This document shows, one piece after another, positions 33,157 to 40,474 of a DNA stretch of 64,000 bases (positions are counted from its first letter, which is position 1; each line of letters starts with the position of its first letter). The position numbers were made by a program, and so were the translations under genes. Source of the DNA: JBBRCE01 sp038205115 (GTDB lineage Bacteria; Planctomycetota; Planctomycetia; Pirellulales; JBBRCE01); contig JBBRCE010000002.1 in assembly GCA_038205115.1 (NCBI GenBank), positions 1 to 64,000 of the forward strand, given 5' to 3'. The notes under the pieces were generated by a model. That model searched no databases. It was not told where the DNA came from and was given only the letters and a program-made list of their open reading frames with translations.

Positions 33157-34251
33157 ATGTTCATCCGCCCAATTGCCGTCAGCGTTGCCTGTCTGGTGGC
33201 TGGTCTCGCGGCGATGCGGCTGCACGCGGCGGAAGACGGCCTGCGGACCGTCGACGCCCATCGGTTTGGCATCGTGGTGCGCTGCCCTGCGGCTTGGAAA
33301 CTGACGGTTTGGACGCGCGATAACAACGCCTTTGTGTTGGGCTTGCCGCAAGAAGATGGCTCGCCGCCCGGCTCGGTAAGTTGCACCTTGGGCATCGCGC
33401 CGGAAACGCTGGCGGCCGTCGAAAAGCAGGTCACCGCCGAGCGCGAATCGCAGCCAGAAAAAGCTGCCGCGAACGCCAAGCCTGCGGACGACAAAACGCC
33501 GCGCCGCAAACGACTGCAGGCGCAGGTCACGGATATTTCCGCCGAAAAATTTGGCGCGGCGCAAGCAAAAAAGCTGGCGCGGCGCTTTGACGCGGAGTGG
33601 CAGTTGGTCGACGCGCGTGGCCGCATTTCGTTCGAGTGCCAAACGTCGCTGATCAGCGAAGGCACGCTGTACACGTTTCGGCTGGTGAGCGACGAAGAAC
33701 ATTTCGAAGCCTACCGTTTGGACTTCCAAGAGATGCTGCAGTCCGCGCAGTTCAGCGCCCCGGAAACCGGCCTGCAGCAACTGGACGGCGGTTACTGGCT
33801 GCAGCGCGAATTTCGGTTTGCGTTGCGACTTCCCGACGGCTGGCGGCCGGCGTTTGGGCCCGACGAAAAAGCCCTACTGTTTGCTACCGGCAAGCATCGC
33901 GACACGATCACGGATCAACTGCAAATTTCCGCCTCGGCGGTTCAACCGTTGGACTTAGAAAAACTGCGCGACACGCTGCCGGCCAGCATCACCGCCGCCG
34001 ACTCGCACGCCAAGGCGACTTGCAAGATTGTGGCCCAAGGCGCCGGGGCCGCGTTGGAGACGATGATCGAAACCCAGCCAGGCGAAACGGCCGTCATCAC
34101 GCTGGAACGCCGCTTCAAAGGCACCGCGCACAACTACGAAATTCGCGTTAAGTGCGAAGCGGCCGAATTCAAAAAGCAAGAATCCGCGCTCCGCAAAACG
34201 CTCGACAGCTTCCGCGAGGTGGCCGAAACGCCGCAGAAGGAGCGGTTCTAA
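33157..34251 (+). CDS. Secreted protein with two PsbP/DUF1795-like repeats
   Basis: A 364-residue protein with a signal peptide (about 1-24). Two similar halves each open with an aromatic strand pattern ending in a PxxW motif: FGIVVRCPAAWK (about 37-48) and FRFALRLPDGWR (about 220-231). This looks like duplicated PsbP/DUF1795-like folds. A Lys/Ala/Asp-rich linker follows the first half. The ATG at 33157 has AGG about 9 bases upstream; the longer frame would precede the signal peptide. Ligand or role unknown. It converges with the ABC permease, 24 bases away. Confidence 0.6.
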   Translation: MFIRPIAVSVACLVAGLAAMRLHAAEDGLRTVDAHRFGIVVRCPAAWKLTVWTRDNNAFVLGLPQEDGSPPGSVSCTLGIAPETLAAVEKQVTAERESQPEKAAANAKPADDKTPRRKRLQAQVTDISAEKFGAAQAKKLARRFDAEWQLVDARGRISFECQTSLISEGTLYTFRLVSDEEHFEAYRLDFQEMLQSAQFSAPETGLQQLDGGYWLQREFRFALRLPDGWRPAFGPDEKALLFATGKHRDTITDQLQISASAVQPLDLEKLRDTLPASITAADSHAKATCKIVAQGAGAALETMIETQPGETAVITLERRFKGTAHNYEIRVKCEAAEFKKQESALRKTLDSFREVAETPQKERF

Positions 34252-34274
34252 ACGCCCGTCCGTTGTTGCGATTT

Positions 34275-35522
34275 TTATTCATACCGCAGCGAATCGATCG
34301 GATCCAATCGGCTGGCCTTGAGCGCGGGGAAAAAGCCAAACGCCATGCCTACCAGCGCCGAGCAACTTACGGCGACGATCACCGCCGTGGGCGAGATGAC
34401 CACCGGCCAATGCGTGTTGGTCATGACCTTGTTGATCAAGAAAATTGCGCCCGCCGAACCGCCGACGCCCAACAGCACGCCCACCAGTCCGCCAAACGCG
34501 GACAGCAGCACGGCTTCGATCAAGAACTGCCGCAGGATGTCGGCCGAGCGCGCGCCGACCGCCAGACGAATACCAATTTCGCGGGTCCGCTCGGTGACCG
34601 AAACCAGCATGATGTTCATGATGCCCACCCCGCCGACGACCAGCGAGACACTGGCAATGGCGGCCAAAAACAGTGTCATGCCAAAGGTCACCACGCCCAG
34701 CACGCGGGCAAACTCGGCCGTATTACGTGTTTCGAAATCGTCGCGGGCGCCAATTTTGATGCGATGCCGCTCTTTGAGCAGCAGGCGAATCTGCTGCTCG
34801 GCGTCGGAAATCAAATCGGCCGTGCGGGCAGAAACCAGCATTGCATCGATGTTATTGAACGGCGATCCGCGCAGCCGTTTTTTAACCGTGGTGTACGGCG
34901 CGAGCACGATGTTGTCTTGATCCTGCCCAACCAGGTTGGCGCCTTTGGGCTCCAGTACGCCGATCACCACAAACGGAATATTCTTGATGCGGATGGTTTT
35001 GCCGATGGGATTGGACGTCTGAAAGAGATTGTCGACCAGCGTTTTGCCAATCACGCAAACCTTGGACGACGAATGAATATCGCGCTCGGTAAAATAGCCG
35101 CCGCGCGCTAGCGGCCAATTACGCACCGTCAGATACGACTCGTTTACGCCCAGGATATCGTTGACAGACCAATTGACGTTGCCGTAAATCACTTGTCCTT
35201 GACCCGTGACGATTGGCGTACAGGCGGCCACGGCAGGGCAAGCGCTGGCAATGGCGTCGGCGTCGTCCGCGGATAGCGTGTTGAAACTGCCAGTCCCGCG
35301 CTGCACGCCGCCGGATGCCATGCTGGCGGGCAGCACGATGATTACGTTGCTGCCCAGCCCGGTGACCTGGCTTTGCATTACGTCGCTAAAGCCTTCGCCG
35401 ATGGAGACGATGGCAATCACGGCGGCCACGCCAATCACAATGCCCAGCACTGTCAGCCCTGCGCGCATTTTATTCTTTGCCAGGGCGCGAGCGGCAACGC
35501 GGACCGTCAGCCAGAAGCTCAT
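34275..35522 (-). CDS. MacB-type ABC permease (FtsX-like)
   Basis: A 415-residue membrane protein: an N-terminal helix, a large periplasmic MacB-PCD domain (about 45-270) and three C-terminal helices with the FtsX signature, including REIGIRLAVGARSADI. Full MacB carries an N-terminal ATPase, which is missing here, so the ATPase must be a separate gene; none is adjacent. The ATG at 35522 overlaps the last base of the adaptor gene's stop (TGATG), so translation is coupled. Together they resemble the MacA-MacB exporter of peptides or lipids. Confidence 0.8.
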   Translation of the reverse strand: MSFWLTVRVAARALAKNKMRAGLTVLGIVIGVAAVIAIVSIGEGFSDVMQSQVTGLGSNVIIVLPASMASGGVQRGTGSFNTLSADDADAIASACPAVAACTPIVTGQGQVIYGNVNWSVNDILGVNESYLTVRNWPLARGGYFTERDIHSSSKVCVIGKTLVDNLFQTSNPIGKTIRIKNIPFVVIGVLEPKGANLVGQDQDNIVLAPYTTVKKRLRGSPFNNIDAMLVSARTADLISDAEQQIRLLLKERHRIKIGARDDFETRNTAEFARVLGVVTFGMTLFLAAIASVSLVVGGVGIMNIMLVSVTERTREIGIRLAVGARSADILRQFLIEAVLLSAFGGLVGVLLGVGGSAGAIFLINKVMTNTHWPVVISPTAVIVAVSCSALVGMAFGFFPALKASRLDPIDSLRYE

Positions 35523-36802
35523 CACCGCGCTCCAAAACCCGAGACAGCGTTGCCGGTGACGAGTTCTTGTTTTTCGGACAGGTCGCCACTGAGGACTTCC
35601 GTGTAGTCGTTGTCGGACAGTCCGGTGGTGACTTCGATGGCGGCCAGCAGTTCGCCATTCAGCTTCCACACGTGGCGAACGTTGCGTTGCCGGTTTGCGG
35701 CGGCAATCTCGTCCGCGCTGCGACTGGCCACCGCTGCGTTGCGTTCGGCATCGGTGGACGGTCCGGAAATGCCTTCGAGCAGTTGGCGGAACTCGGGCTG
35801 CACTTGTTCCGGCTTGGGCAAAAATCGCAACGCCGCGTTGGGCACCTTAAGCACGCCTTCGTGCCGCTGGATTTGGAACGAAAGTTTAGCCGTCATGCCA
35901 GGCAGCAATTTGACTTGCTCGTTGGGCGTTTCCACCACCACCGTATAAGTCACCACGTTTTGTAGCGTGGTTGGATTGAGTCGGACTTCGAAAATATGGC
36001 CGTTGAAGAGTGCGTCGGGGTAGGCATCCACGGTAAACGAGACCGGCTGCTTTTCTTCTTGCGCCTTGCGAATCAGCCCGATATCCGCCTCATCCACCGA
36101 GGCGTAAACGTGCATCCGCTCGTCCATGTGAGGCGCCACCAGAAACAACACCGGCGTTTGAAAACTGGCCGCCACGGTTTGGCCTTCGTCGACTTTGCGA
36201 TCCATGATGATGCCGTCAACCGGCGAGTAGATGTTGGTGTAGTCGAGATTCGATTGCGACGATTTCAAGCTGCCTTCGGCTTCCTTGATGGACGCCTCGG
36301 CCAGTTTGACTTGGGCTTCGCTGGTACGAAGATCGGCTAGCGACTGGTCTAACTCGGCTTCAGAAATGTAGGTGGCTTTGAGCTTCCGCAGGCCTTGGGC
36401 GCGTTTATCGTTGGCGGACGCGTTGGCCGCGAGCGCCTTGACGCGTTCCAGATCGGCCTTGCGCGTGGCCAGCGCGGCCTGATCGCGTTGCACTTGAGCC
36501 TCGTAATTGCGAGGATCGATCTTGGCCAGCAGTTGGCCCGCTTTGACTTTGGAATTGTAATCCACCAGCACTTTGCTGATCGGCCCGGAAACAATCGCGC
36601 CAATTTGCACGGTGTGGACCGGCTGCAACGTCCCGGTGGAGTTGACGTTTTCGACAATTTCGCCACGGGCCACGCGGGCTGTCCGAAATTTAGACGCCGG
36701 CTGTCGGCCCGAAAGCTTTTCGTACCAATGGTAGTTGTAGCCTACCGCGCCGAGTGTGCCCAGCAGCAGCAGACCGACCATGAACCAGATGAACCACTTC
36801 AC
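35522..36802 (-). CDS. MacA/HlyD-type periplasmic adaptor
   Basis: A 426-residue membrane fusion protein. A short N-terminal helix (about 4-22) anchors it; a barrel-sandwich (lipoyl-like) hybrid and a long coiled-coil hairpin (about 95-185) follow, then beta-barrel and membrane-proximal domains (KLSFQIQRHEGVLKVPNAAL at about 320-340). These are the parts of MacA/HlyD adaptors that link an inner-membrane pump to the periplasm. It is encoded directly upstream of, and overlapping, the MacB-type permease, so it works with that protein. No outer-membrane TolC-like gene is nearby. Confidence 0.82.
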   Translation of the reverse strand: MKWFIWFMVGLLLLGTLGAVGYNYHWYEKLSGRQPASKFRTARVARGEIVENVNSTGTLQPVHTVQIGAIVSGPISKVLVDYNSKVKAGQLLAKIDPRNYEAQVQRDQAALATRKADLERVKALAANASANDKRAQGLRKLKATYISEAELDQSLADLRTSEAQVKLAEASIKEAEGSLKSSQSNLDYTNIYSPVDGIIMDRKVDEGQTVAASFQTPVLFLVAPHMDERMHVYASVDEADIGLIRKAQEEKQPVSFTVDAYPDALFNGHIFEVRLNPTTLQNVVTYTVVVETPNEQVKLLPGMTAKLSFQIQRHEGVLKVPNAALRFLPKPEQVQPEFRQLLEGISGPSTDAERNAAVASRSADEIAAANRQRNVRHVWKLNGELLAAIEVTTGLSDNDYTEVLSGDLSEKQELVTGNAVSGFGAR

Positions 36803-36867
36803 CGCGCGCTCCCCAACATTGCTCCGAATGACCAGCCAGTCAATTATAACCGAAAGTGTTGGGGCGT

Positions 36868-36909
36868 GAGGGTGGAGGGATGCGAGGGTGGAGGGATGCG
36901 AGGGTGGAG
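36868..36909 (+). repeat. 16-base tandem repeat
   Basis: GAGGGTGGAGGGATGC is repeated 2.6 times (36868-36883, 36884-36899, then a partial copy). The strand is purine-rich and lies just upstream of the MacA-like gene. Its G-runs are short, so a quadruplex is only possible. Confidence 0.7.
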
Positions 36910-37027
36910 AATTCGCAAGATCAGCGACGATTTGAACAGGTGCGATTCACGGCGCAGGACATTTCTCGCGGTCGATCCGCAACGCGATTCCTTCTGGCCG
37001 TCCGCCCCCTCCGCCCCCTCCGCCTCT

Positions 37028-37090
37028 CTCGCTCCGCTCGCTCCGCTCGCTCCGCTCGTCCCGCTCGTCCCGCTCGTCCCGCTCGCCCCT
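37028..37090 (+). repeat. 9-base tandem repeat tract
   Basis: Seven consecutive 9-base units: CTCGCTCCG three times, CTCGTCCCG three times, then CTCGCCCCT. The pyrimidine-rich strand is the one that would be transcribed into the SEC-C/TPR leader. Copy number probably varies between strains. Confidence 0.75.
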
Positions 37091-37186
37091 CTACGAACCC
37101 TTCCGCCGCGCTTCGCACCCTGTTACCATACGGAATTACGTTCAACCGAGCCGCTGGCTCGTTTTCCGCAGCGCGCGAGTCATCCA

Positions 37187-39319
37187 ATGCCCACCGATCC
37201 ATACAGCCTTTGCCCTGGCGGCACCGGCAAGAAGTTGAAGTTTTGCTGCTCGGATTTGATTCCGGAATTGGAAAAGCTGGAGCGAATGCTGACGGGCGAT
37301 CAGCGGTTAGCCGCTCGCGATTACGTGGAAAAACTGGACGCCAAAACGCCCGGCCGAGCCTGTTTGCTGGCGTATAAGTCGGAGCTGCAAAGCGAGTTAG
37401 GTGAAGAAACGGCCGCCCAAGCCACACTCCAGCAGTTTCTCACGCTGCATCCGCAGAATCCGGTGGCCTTGGCCGAGCAAGCGTTGCAGCAGGCTGAAGG
37501 CGAAGAGATTGTCGAAGCGGCCAACTCGTTGCAATCCGCGCTCGAGGCCGGCGATGGCCGCGTGGTTCAGCGGGTTTATGAAGCGATTTCTGTCATCGGC
37601 CAGATGCTGGCGCAGCAAGGTTTTCCGTTTGCCGCTTTGGCGCACTTACGGTTGCAAGCCGCGCTCGAAGGGTCTCAACAGCGAAGCCCTGCCACTGATC
37701 TAATCACGCGAATCTATCGCAGCAATTCCGTACCGCTGCTGCTCAAAGGCTATGAGTCGTTGCTGCCTTGCCCTGCTGGCGCCAAGTGGGCGGAATCGTA
37801 CGAGTCGGCAATGCAATCGTTCCGCAGCATCCGCTGGCGCGAGGCGGCCAATAAGTTTGCCGAGATGGCTCGCCAGTTGCCGCGCGTGCCCGAGATTTGG
37901 CGTAACCTCGCAACGCTGCGCGGTTGGCTGGCCGATTCCAAAAGTTCGGCCGCCGCCTGGCGAGAAATGGCCCAATGCGCCGTGCCGCTGGACGATGCGG
38001 TGGAAGCCACGGCGATGGCCGACATTCTGGATCCTAACCTGGCTGACGACGTGGCCTTTGTGAAGCTGACTTACGACGTGGCCGATATGGCCGCGCTGGA
38101 AGCAAAATTGCTCGCCGATCCGCGCGTCAGCAAAGGCGTGGTCGATCGGTCGCCAGCCGACGAAGGCCCGCCACCGCGAGCCAGCTTCTTTTTGCAGGAC
38201 CGGCCCGTGCCGGCCACCGGAGTTGGCATTGCGCTGGATGCCATCCCGTACATTCTGGCCGAATTGCTGAGCTACGGCAAACAGACCGATCGCGAAGCAC
38301 GCTTGGAAGTGTACCTCTGGCGCGACGGGCAATTTGCCATCGGCCAGCAGGCCTTCGAGCAGGTGACCGCAGGTCTGATCAGCAGCCGGCCAACCGAAGA
38401 AACGCTGACCACTCGGCCCGCCGTGGCCCACATTTTGAGTTGGCAGTGGCGGTTGCCCGACGATACGCCGCTGGAATTGCGTAAGTCGCTGGTGTTTGAC
38501 GAGCAGCGCAAACGCGTACTGAGCGTCTGGCCAGACGCGCCGCAAAAACGGCTCGGCGGCCAGACTCCGCGACAAGCGGCCAGTGACGCCAAATTGCGGC
38601 TTGAAGTGCTCGCGCAGATTCTGCTGTTCGAAGAATCGATGTCCAACCCGCGTGGGCTGGCGCTGTTCGATCAACTTCGCACCGAGCTTGGCCTGCCGAC
38701 CCCGGAACGGCTGACGCTCACGACCGGCACGCGGACTTCGCTGCCACGGCTTTCTCGCGCGGATGCTTCGCAAATGGAAGATGGGGCTTTGCGCGACCTG
38801 CTCGAGCTGGCCGTGCTCTCCAAGGCGTCGGCCGCGGTCCATAACCTGGCACCGCAGGTGGAATCGCGCGCCGCGCTTGCCAATACGCCGGTGCTGGCTT
38901 CGGCCTATGGCGAGCTAGCCGAGGCGGCCGACGATCATGTCCGAGCCATCGAGTATTTGAATCGCGCGCGAAAGGTGGTCGAAGCGATTGGTGCCAGCAC
39001 GGTGACGTTCGACTTCCAGGAGCTGAATCTCCAATTCGAACGCGGCGACCTGCCAGCCACGAACATCATTTTTCAGCATATTGCCAAGGAACACGGCCGC
39101 GAGCAGGGCGTGAACCAGATGCTATACCAATGGATGGAGTCGGTTGGCATGATTGGCCCCGACGGACAAATGCGCGGTATGCCGGCCGCCGCGGCTCAAG
39201 AATCGTCGGCACTGGTGCTGCCCGGCGAAGCGGCCGAGTCAGGCAAACTTTGGACGCCCGGCGGCGAACAATCGGCGGCCAGCGGCGGCAAAAAACTTTG
39301 GATGCCGGGCATGGAATGA
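37187..39319 (+). CDS. SEC-C / TPR protein
   Basis: A 710-residue soluble protein. The N-terminus (CPGGTGKKLKFCC at 9-21) is a SEC-C zinc motif, normally CPCGSGKKxKxCC, but here Cys11 is Gly, leaving Cys9, Cys20 and Cys21. Helical TPR-like repeats run through most of the remainder, and the C-terminus is Gly/Ala-rich. SEC-C motifs mediate protein binding, for instance at the SecA tail. The ATG at 37187 was chosen because the motif begins directly after it. Whether three Cys suffice for zinc is unknown. The role is inferred only as a binding scaffold. Confidence 0.75.
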   Translation: MPTDPYSLCPGGTGKKLKFCCSDLIPELEKLERMLTGDQRLAARDYVEKLDAKTPGRACLLAYKSELQSELGEETAAQATLQQFLTLHPQNPVALAEQALQQAEGEEIVEAANSLQSALEAGDGRVVQRVYEAISVIGQMLAQQGFPFAALAHLRLQAALEGSQQRSPATDLITRIYRSNSVPLLLKGYESLLPCPAGAKWAESYESAMQSFRSIRWREAANKFAEMARQLPRVPEIWRNLATLRGWLADSKSSAAAWREMAQCAVPLDDAVEATAMADILDPNLADDVAFVKLTYDVADMAALEAKLLADPRVSKGVVDRSPADEGPPPRASFFLQDRPVPATGVGIALDAIPYILAELLSYGKQTDREARLEVYLWRDGQFAIGQQAFEQVTAGLISSRPTEETLTTRPAVAHILSWQWRLPDDTPLELRKSLVFDEQRKRVLSVWPDAPQKRLGGQTPRQAASDAKLRLEVLAQILLFEESMSNPRGLALFDQLRTELGLPTPERLTLTTGTRTSLPRLSRADASQMEDGALRDLLELAVLSKASAAVHNLAPQVESRAALANTPVLASAYGELAEAADDHVRAIEYLNRARKVVEAIGASTVTFDFQELNLQFERGDLPATNIIFQHIAKEHGREQGVNQMLYQWMESVGMIGPDGQMRGMPAAAAQESSALVLPGEAAESGKLWTPGGEQSAASGGKKLWMPGME

Positions 39320-39377
39320 TGTTGGCCGCGCGCCGAGCGGCGCTAATCGCCGAGCGGCACAGAGTCGCAAGCGGCGC

Positions 39378-39421
39378 AAAAAACAAGCGGATTGATGTGG
39401 CTTGCACCGCATCAATCCGCT
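39378..39421 (-). terminator. Intrinsic terminator of the cold-shock gene
   Basis: AGCGGATTGATG (39386-39397) and CATCAATCCGCT (39410-39421) form a perfect 12-base stem around a 12-base loop. On the minus strand it is followed by TTGTTTTTT (39386-39378). It lies about 75 bases past the cold-shock stop codon. Confidence 0.72.
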
Positions 39422-39495
39422 CGAGCTGAAAATCATTTGAGCGGCCATTTGGGAACCAGTCCCGCACGGCCGAGCTTTCTAATTAATCGGCCGAA

Positions 39496-39693
39496 TTAGA
39501 CAGGCTTGACGTTTTCCGCACAAGGACCTTTCGGACCCTTGCCTTCGGTGAACGAAACTTTCTGACCTTCGTGCAGTTCGTTGAAGCTGGTGCCTTGCAC
39601 GCTGGAAGAGTGAAAGAACAAGTCTTTGCCCTTGCCAGTTTCAATGAATCCAAAACCCTTGTCCGTCAACTTTTTGATGCTTCCTTCGGCCAT
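39496..39693 (-). CDS. Cold-shock domain protein
   Basis: A 65-residue CspA-type protein that fits a single five-stranded OB fold. RNP1 (KGFGFI at 12-17) and RNP2 (LFFHS at 25-29) are present. It binds single-stranded RNA or DNA and melts RNA secondary structure at low temperature or during growth shifts. GGGAAG lies about 8 bases before the ATG. It is a monocistronic gene closed by a clear terminator. Confidence 0.95.
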   Translation of the reverse strand: MAEGSIKKLTDKGFGFIETGKGKDLFFHSSSVQGTSFNELHEGQKVSFTEGKGPKGPCAENVKPV

Positions 39694-39967
39694 TATCGCG
39701 CTTCCCTAAATAAATGTGTGGATGGTTTTGGCCGGCTACAAATTCTGGCCGCTGCCATCCGTGAGATATGGTAAGTGTACCCCTGTGCGACAACTCACGC
39801 AAACGGAATACGGCCCGATCCGCGAGTTTATCGCCAATAAAACCCAGATACACCGTAATCTGCGGGCGCAAACTACGCAGATTCACAGGAAAAAGATTTC
39901 GCTTGATCGCTCGCCGAGAGCCAGCGCGGCTTTGAATTGCGGTATGTGTTAGCGTTTGCGCGGGGCG

Positions 39968-40303
39968 CTATCCGTTGTCGCGTTTGCGTCGCGTGCTGCC
40001 AACAGCGGGTTTGCCGCGCTTGTGCGGGTCGATCACGTACATCACAATTGCGGCCAAAATCAACCACAACAGTAGCTTCGGCCAACGCAAACCGATCAGC
40101 AGCGACACGAATGACATCGGCAGCAACCAGGCCGGATAACGCTTGAGTTGCGGTTGGGCAAACCAAATCAGCCCCACGATCAAGCCAATCCGCAGGCAGG
40201 CGTTGCCGAAATTCACCGAAATGCCCGCCGACGGCCAGAACGAAAAAAAGCCGCCCAGCAGCAACAGGACAACGGCCGATAGACCCACGGTGGGACGATG
40301 CAT
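39968..40303 (-). CDS. Small membrane protein
   Basis: A 111-residue protein with three or four hydrophobic segments (about 8-25, 37-50, 58-90) and a basic C-terminus (RRKRD). No family is recognised. The ATG at 40303 was preferred over a longer frame that starts outside any ribosome binding site. The role is unknown. Confidence 0.5.
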   Translation of the reverse strand: MHRPTVGLSAVVLLLLGGFFSFWPSAGISVNFGNACLRIGLIVGLIWFAQPQLKRYPAWLLPMSFVSLLIGLRWPKLLLWLILAAIVMYVIDPHKRGKPAVGSTRRKRDNG

Positions 40304-40474
40304 GAATGGCCGGGCAAAATAAAGTGAACCGCCGCACGTGGCGGCTGGAAAGAGCGAATCAAGGCCGGGGCCTTGCTGATGGTATTTTAACCTCTGACGA
40401 AAAGTTCTCCAGACGAGGTCAAAACATTTGGCGGCCGAAACGGCACGCTGCGCCACGGCAATCACATTCGCGGA

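Larger units (their letters stand above)
36803..37186 (+). other. Intergenic region with two tandem-repeat tracts
   Basis: No gene. It contains a 16-base tandem repeat (36868-36909) and a 9-base repeat tract (37028-37090) between the divergent adaptor and SEC-C/TPR genes. The SEC-C/TPR reading frame is open throughout, but the product would be a run of Ala, Pro and Leu before the natural start, which is unlikely to be translated. Confidence 0.5.

Noticed and set aside
37028..37090. Possible CRISPR array
   Set aside because: Units are 9 bases long and directly adjacent, without spacers, and no cas gene is near.
36395..37186. Upstream in-frame extension of the SEC-C/TPR gene
   Set aside because: It runs through tandem repeats and lies antisense to the adaptor gene. 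The SEC-C motif always sits near the N-terminus, and ATG 37187 starts directly before it.
37700..38842. 380-codon minus-strand frame opposite the SEC-C/TPR gene
   Set aside because: It is an antisense shadow, rich in Arg, His and Gln, with no recognisable motif.
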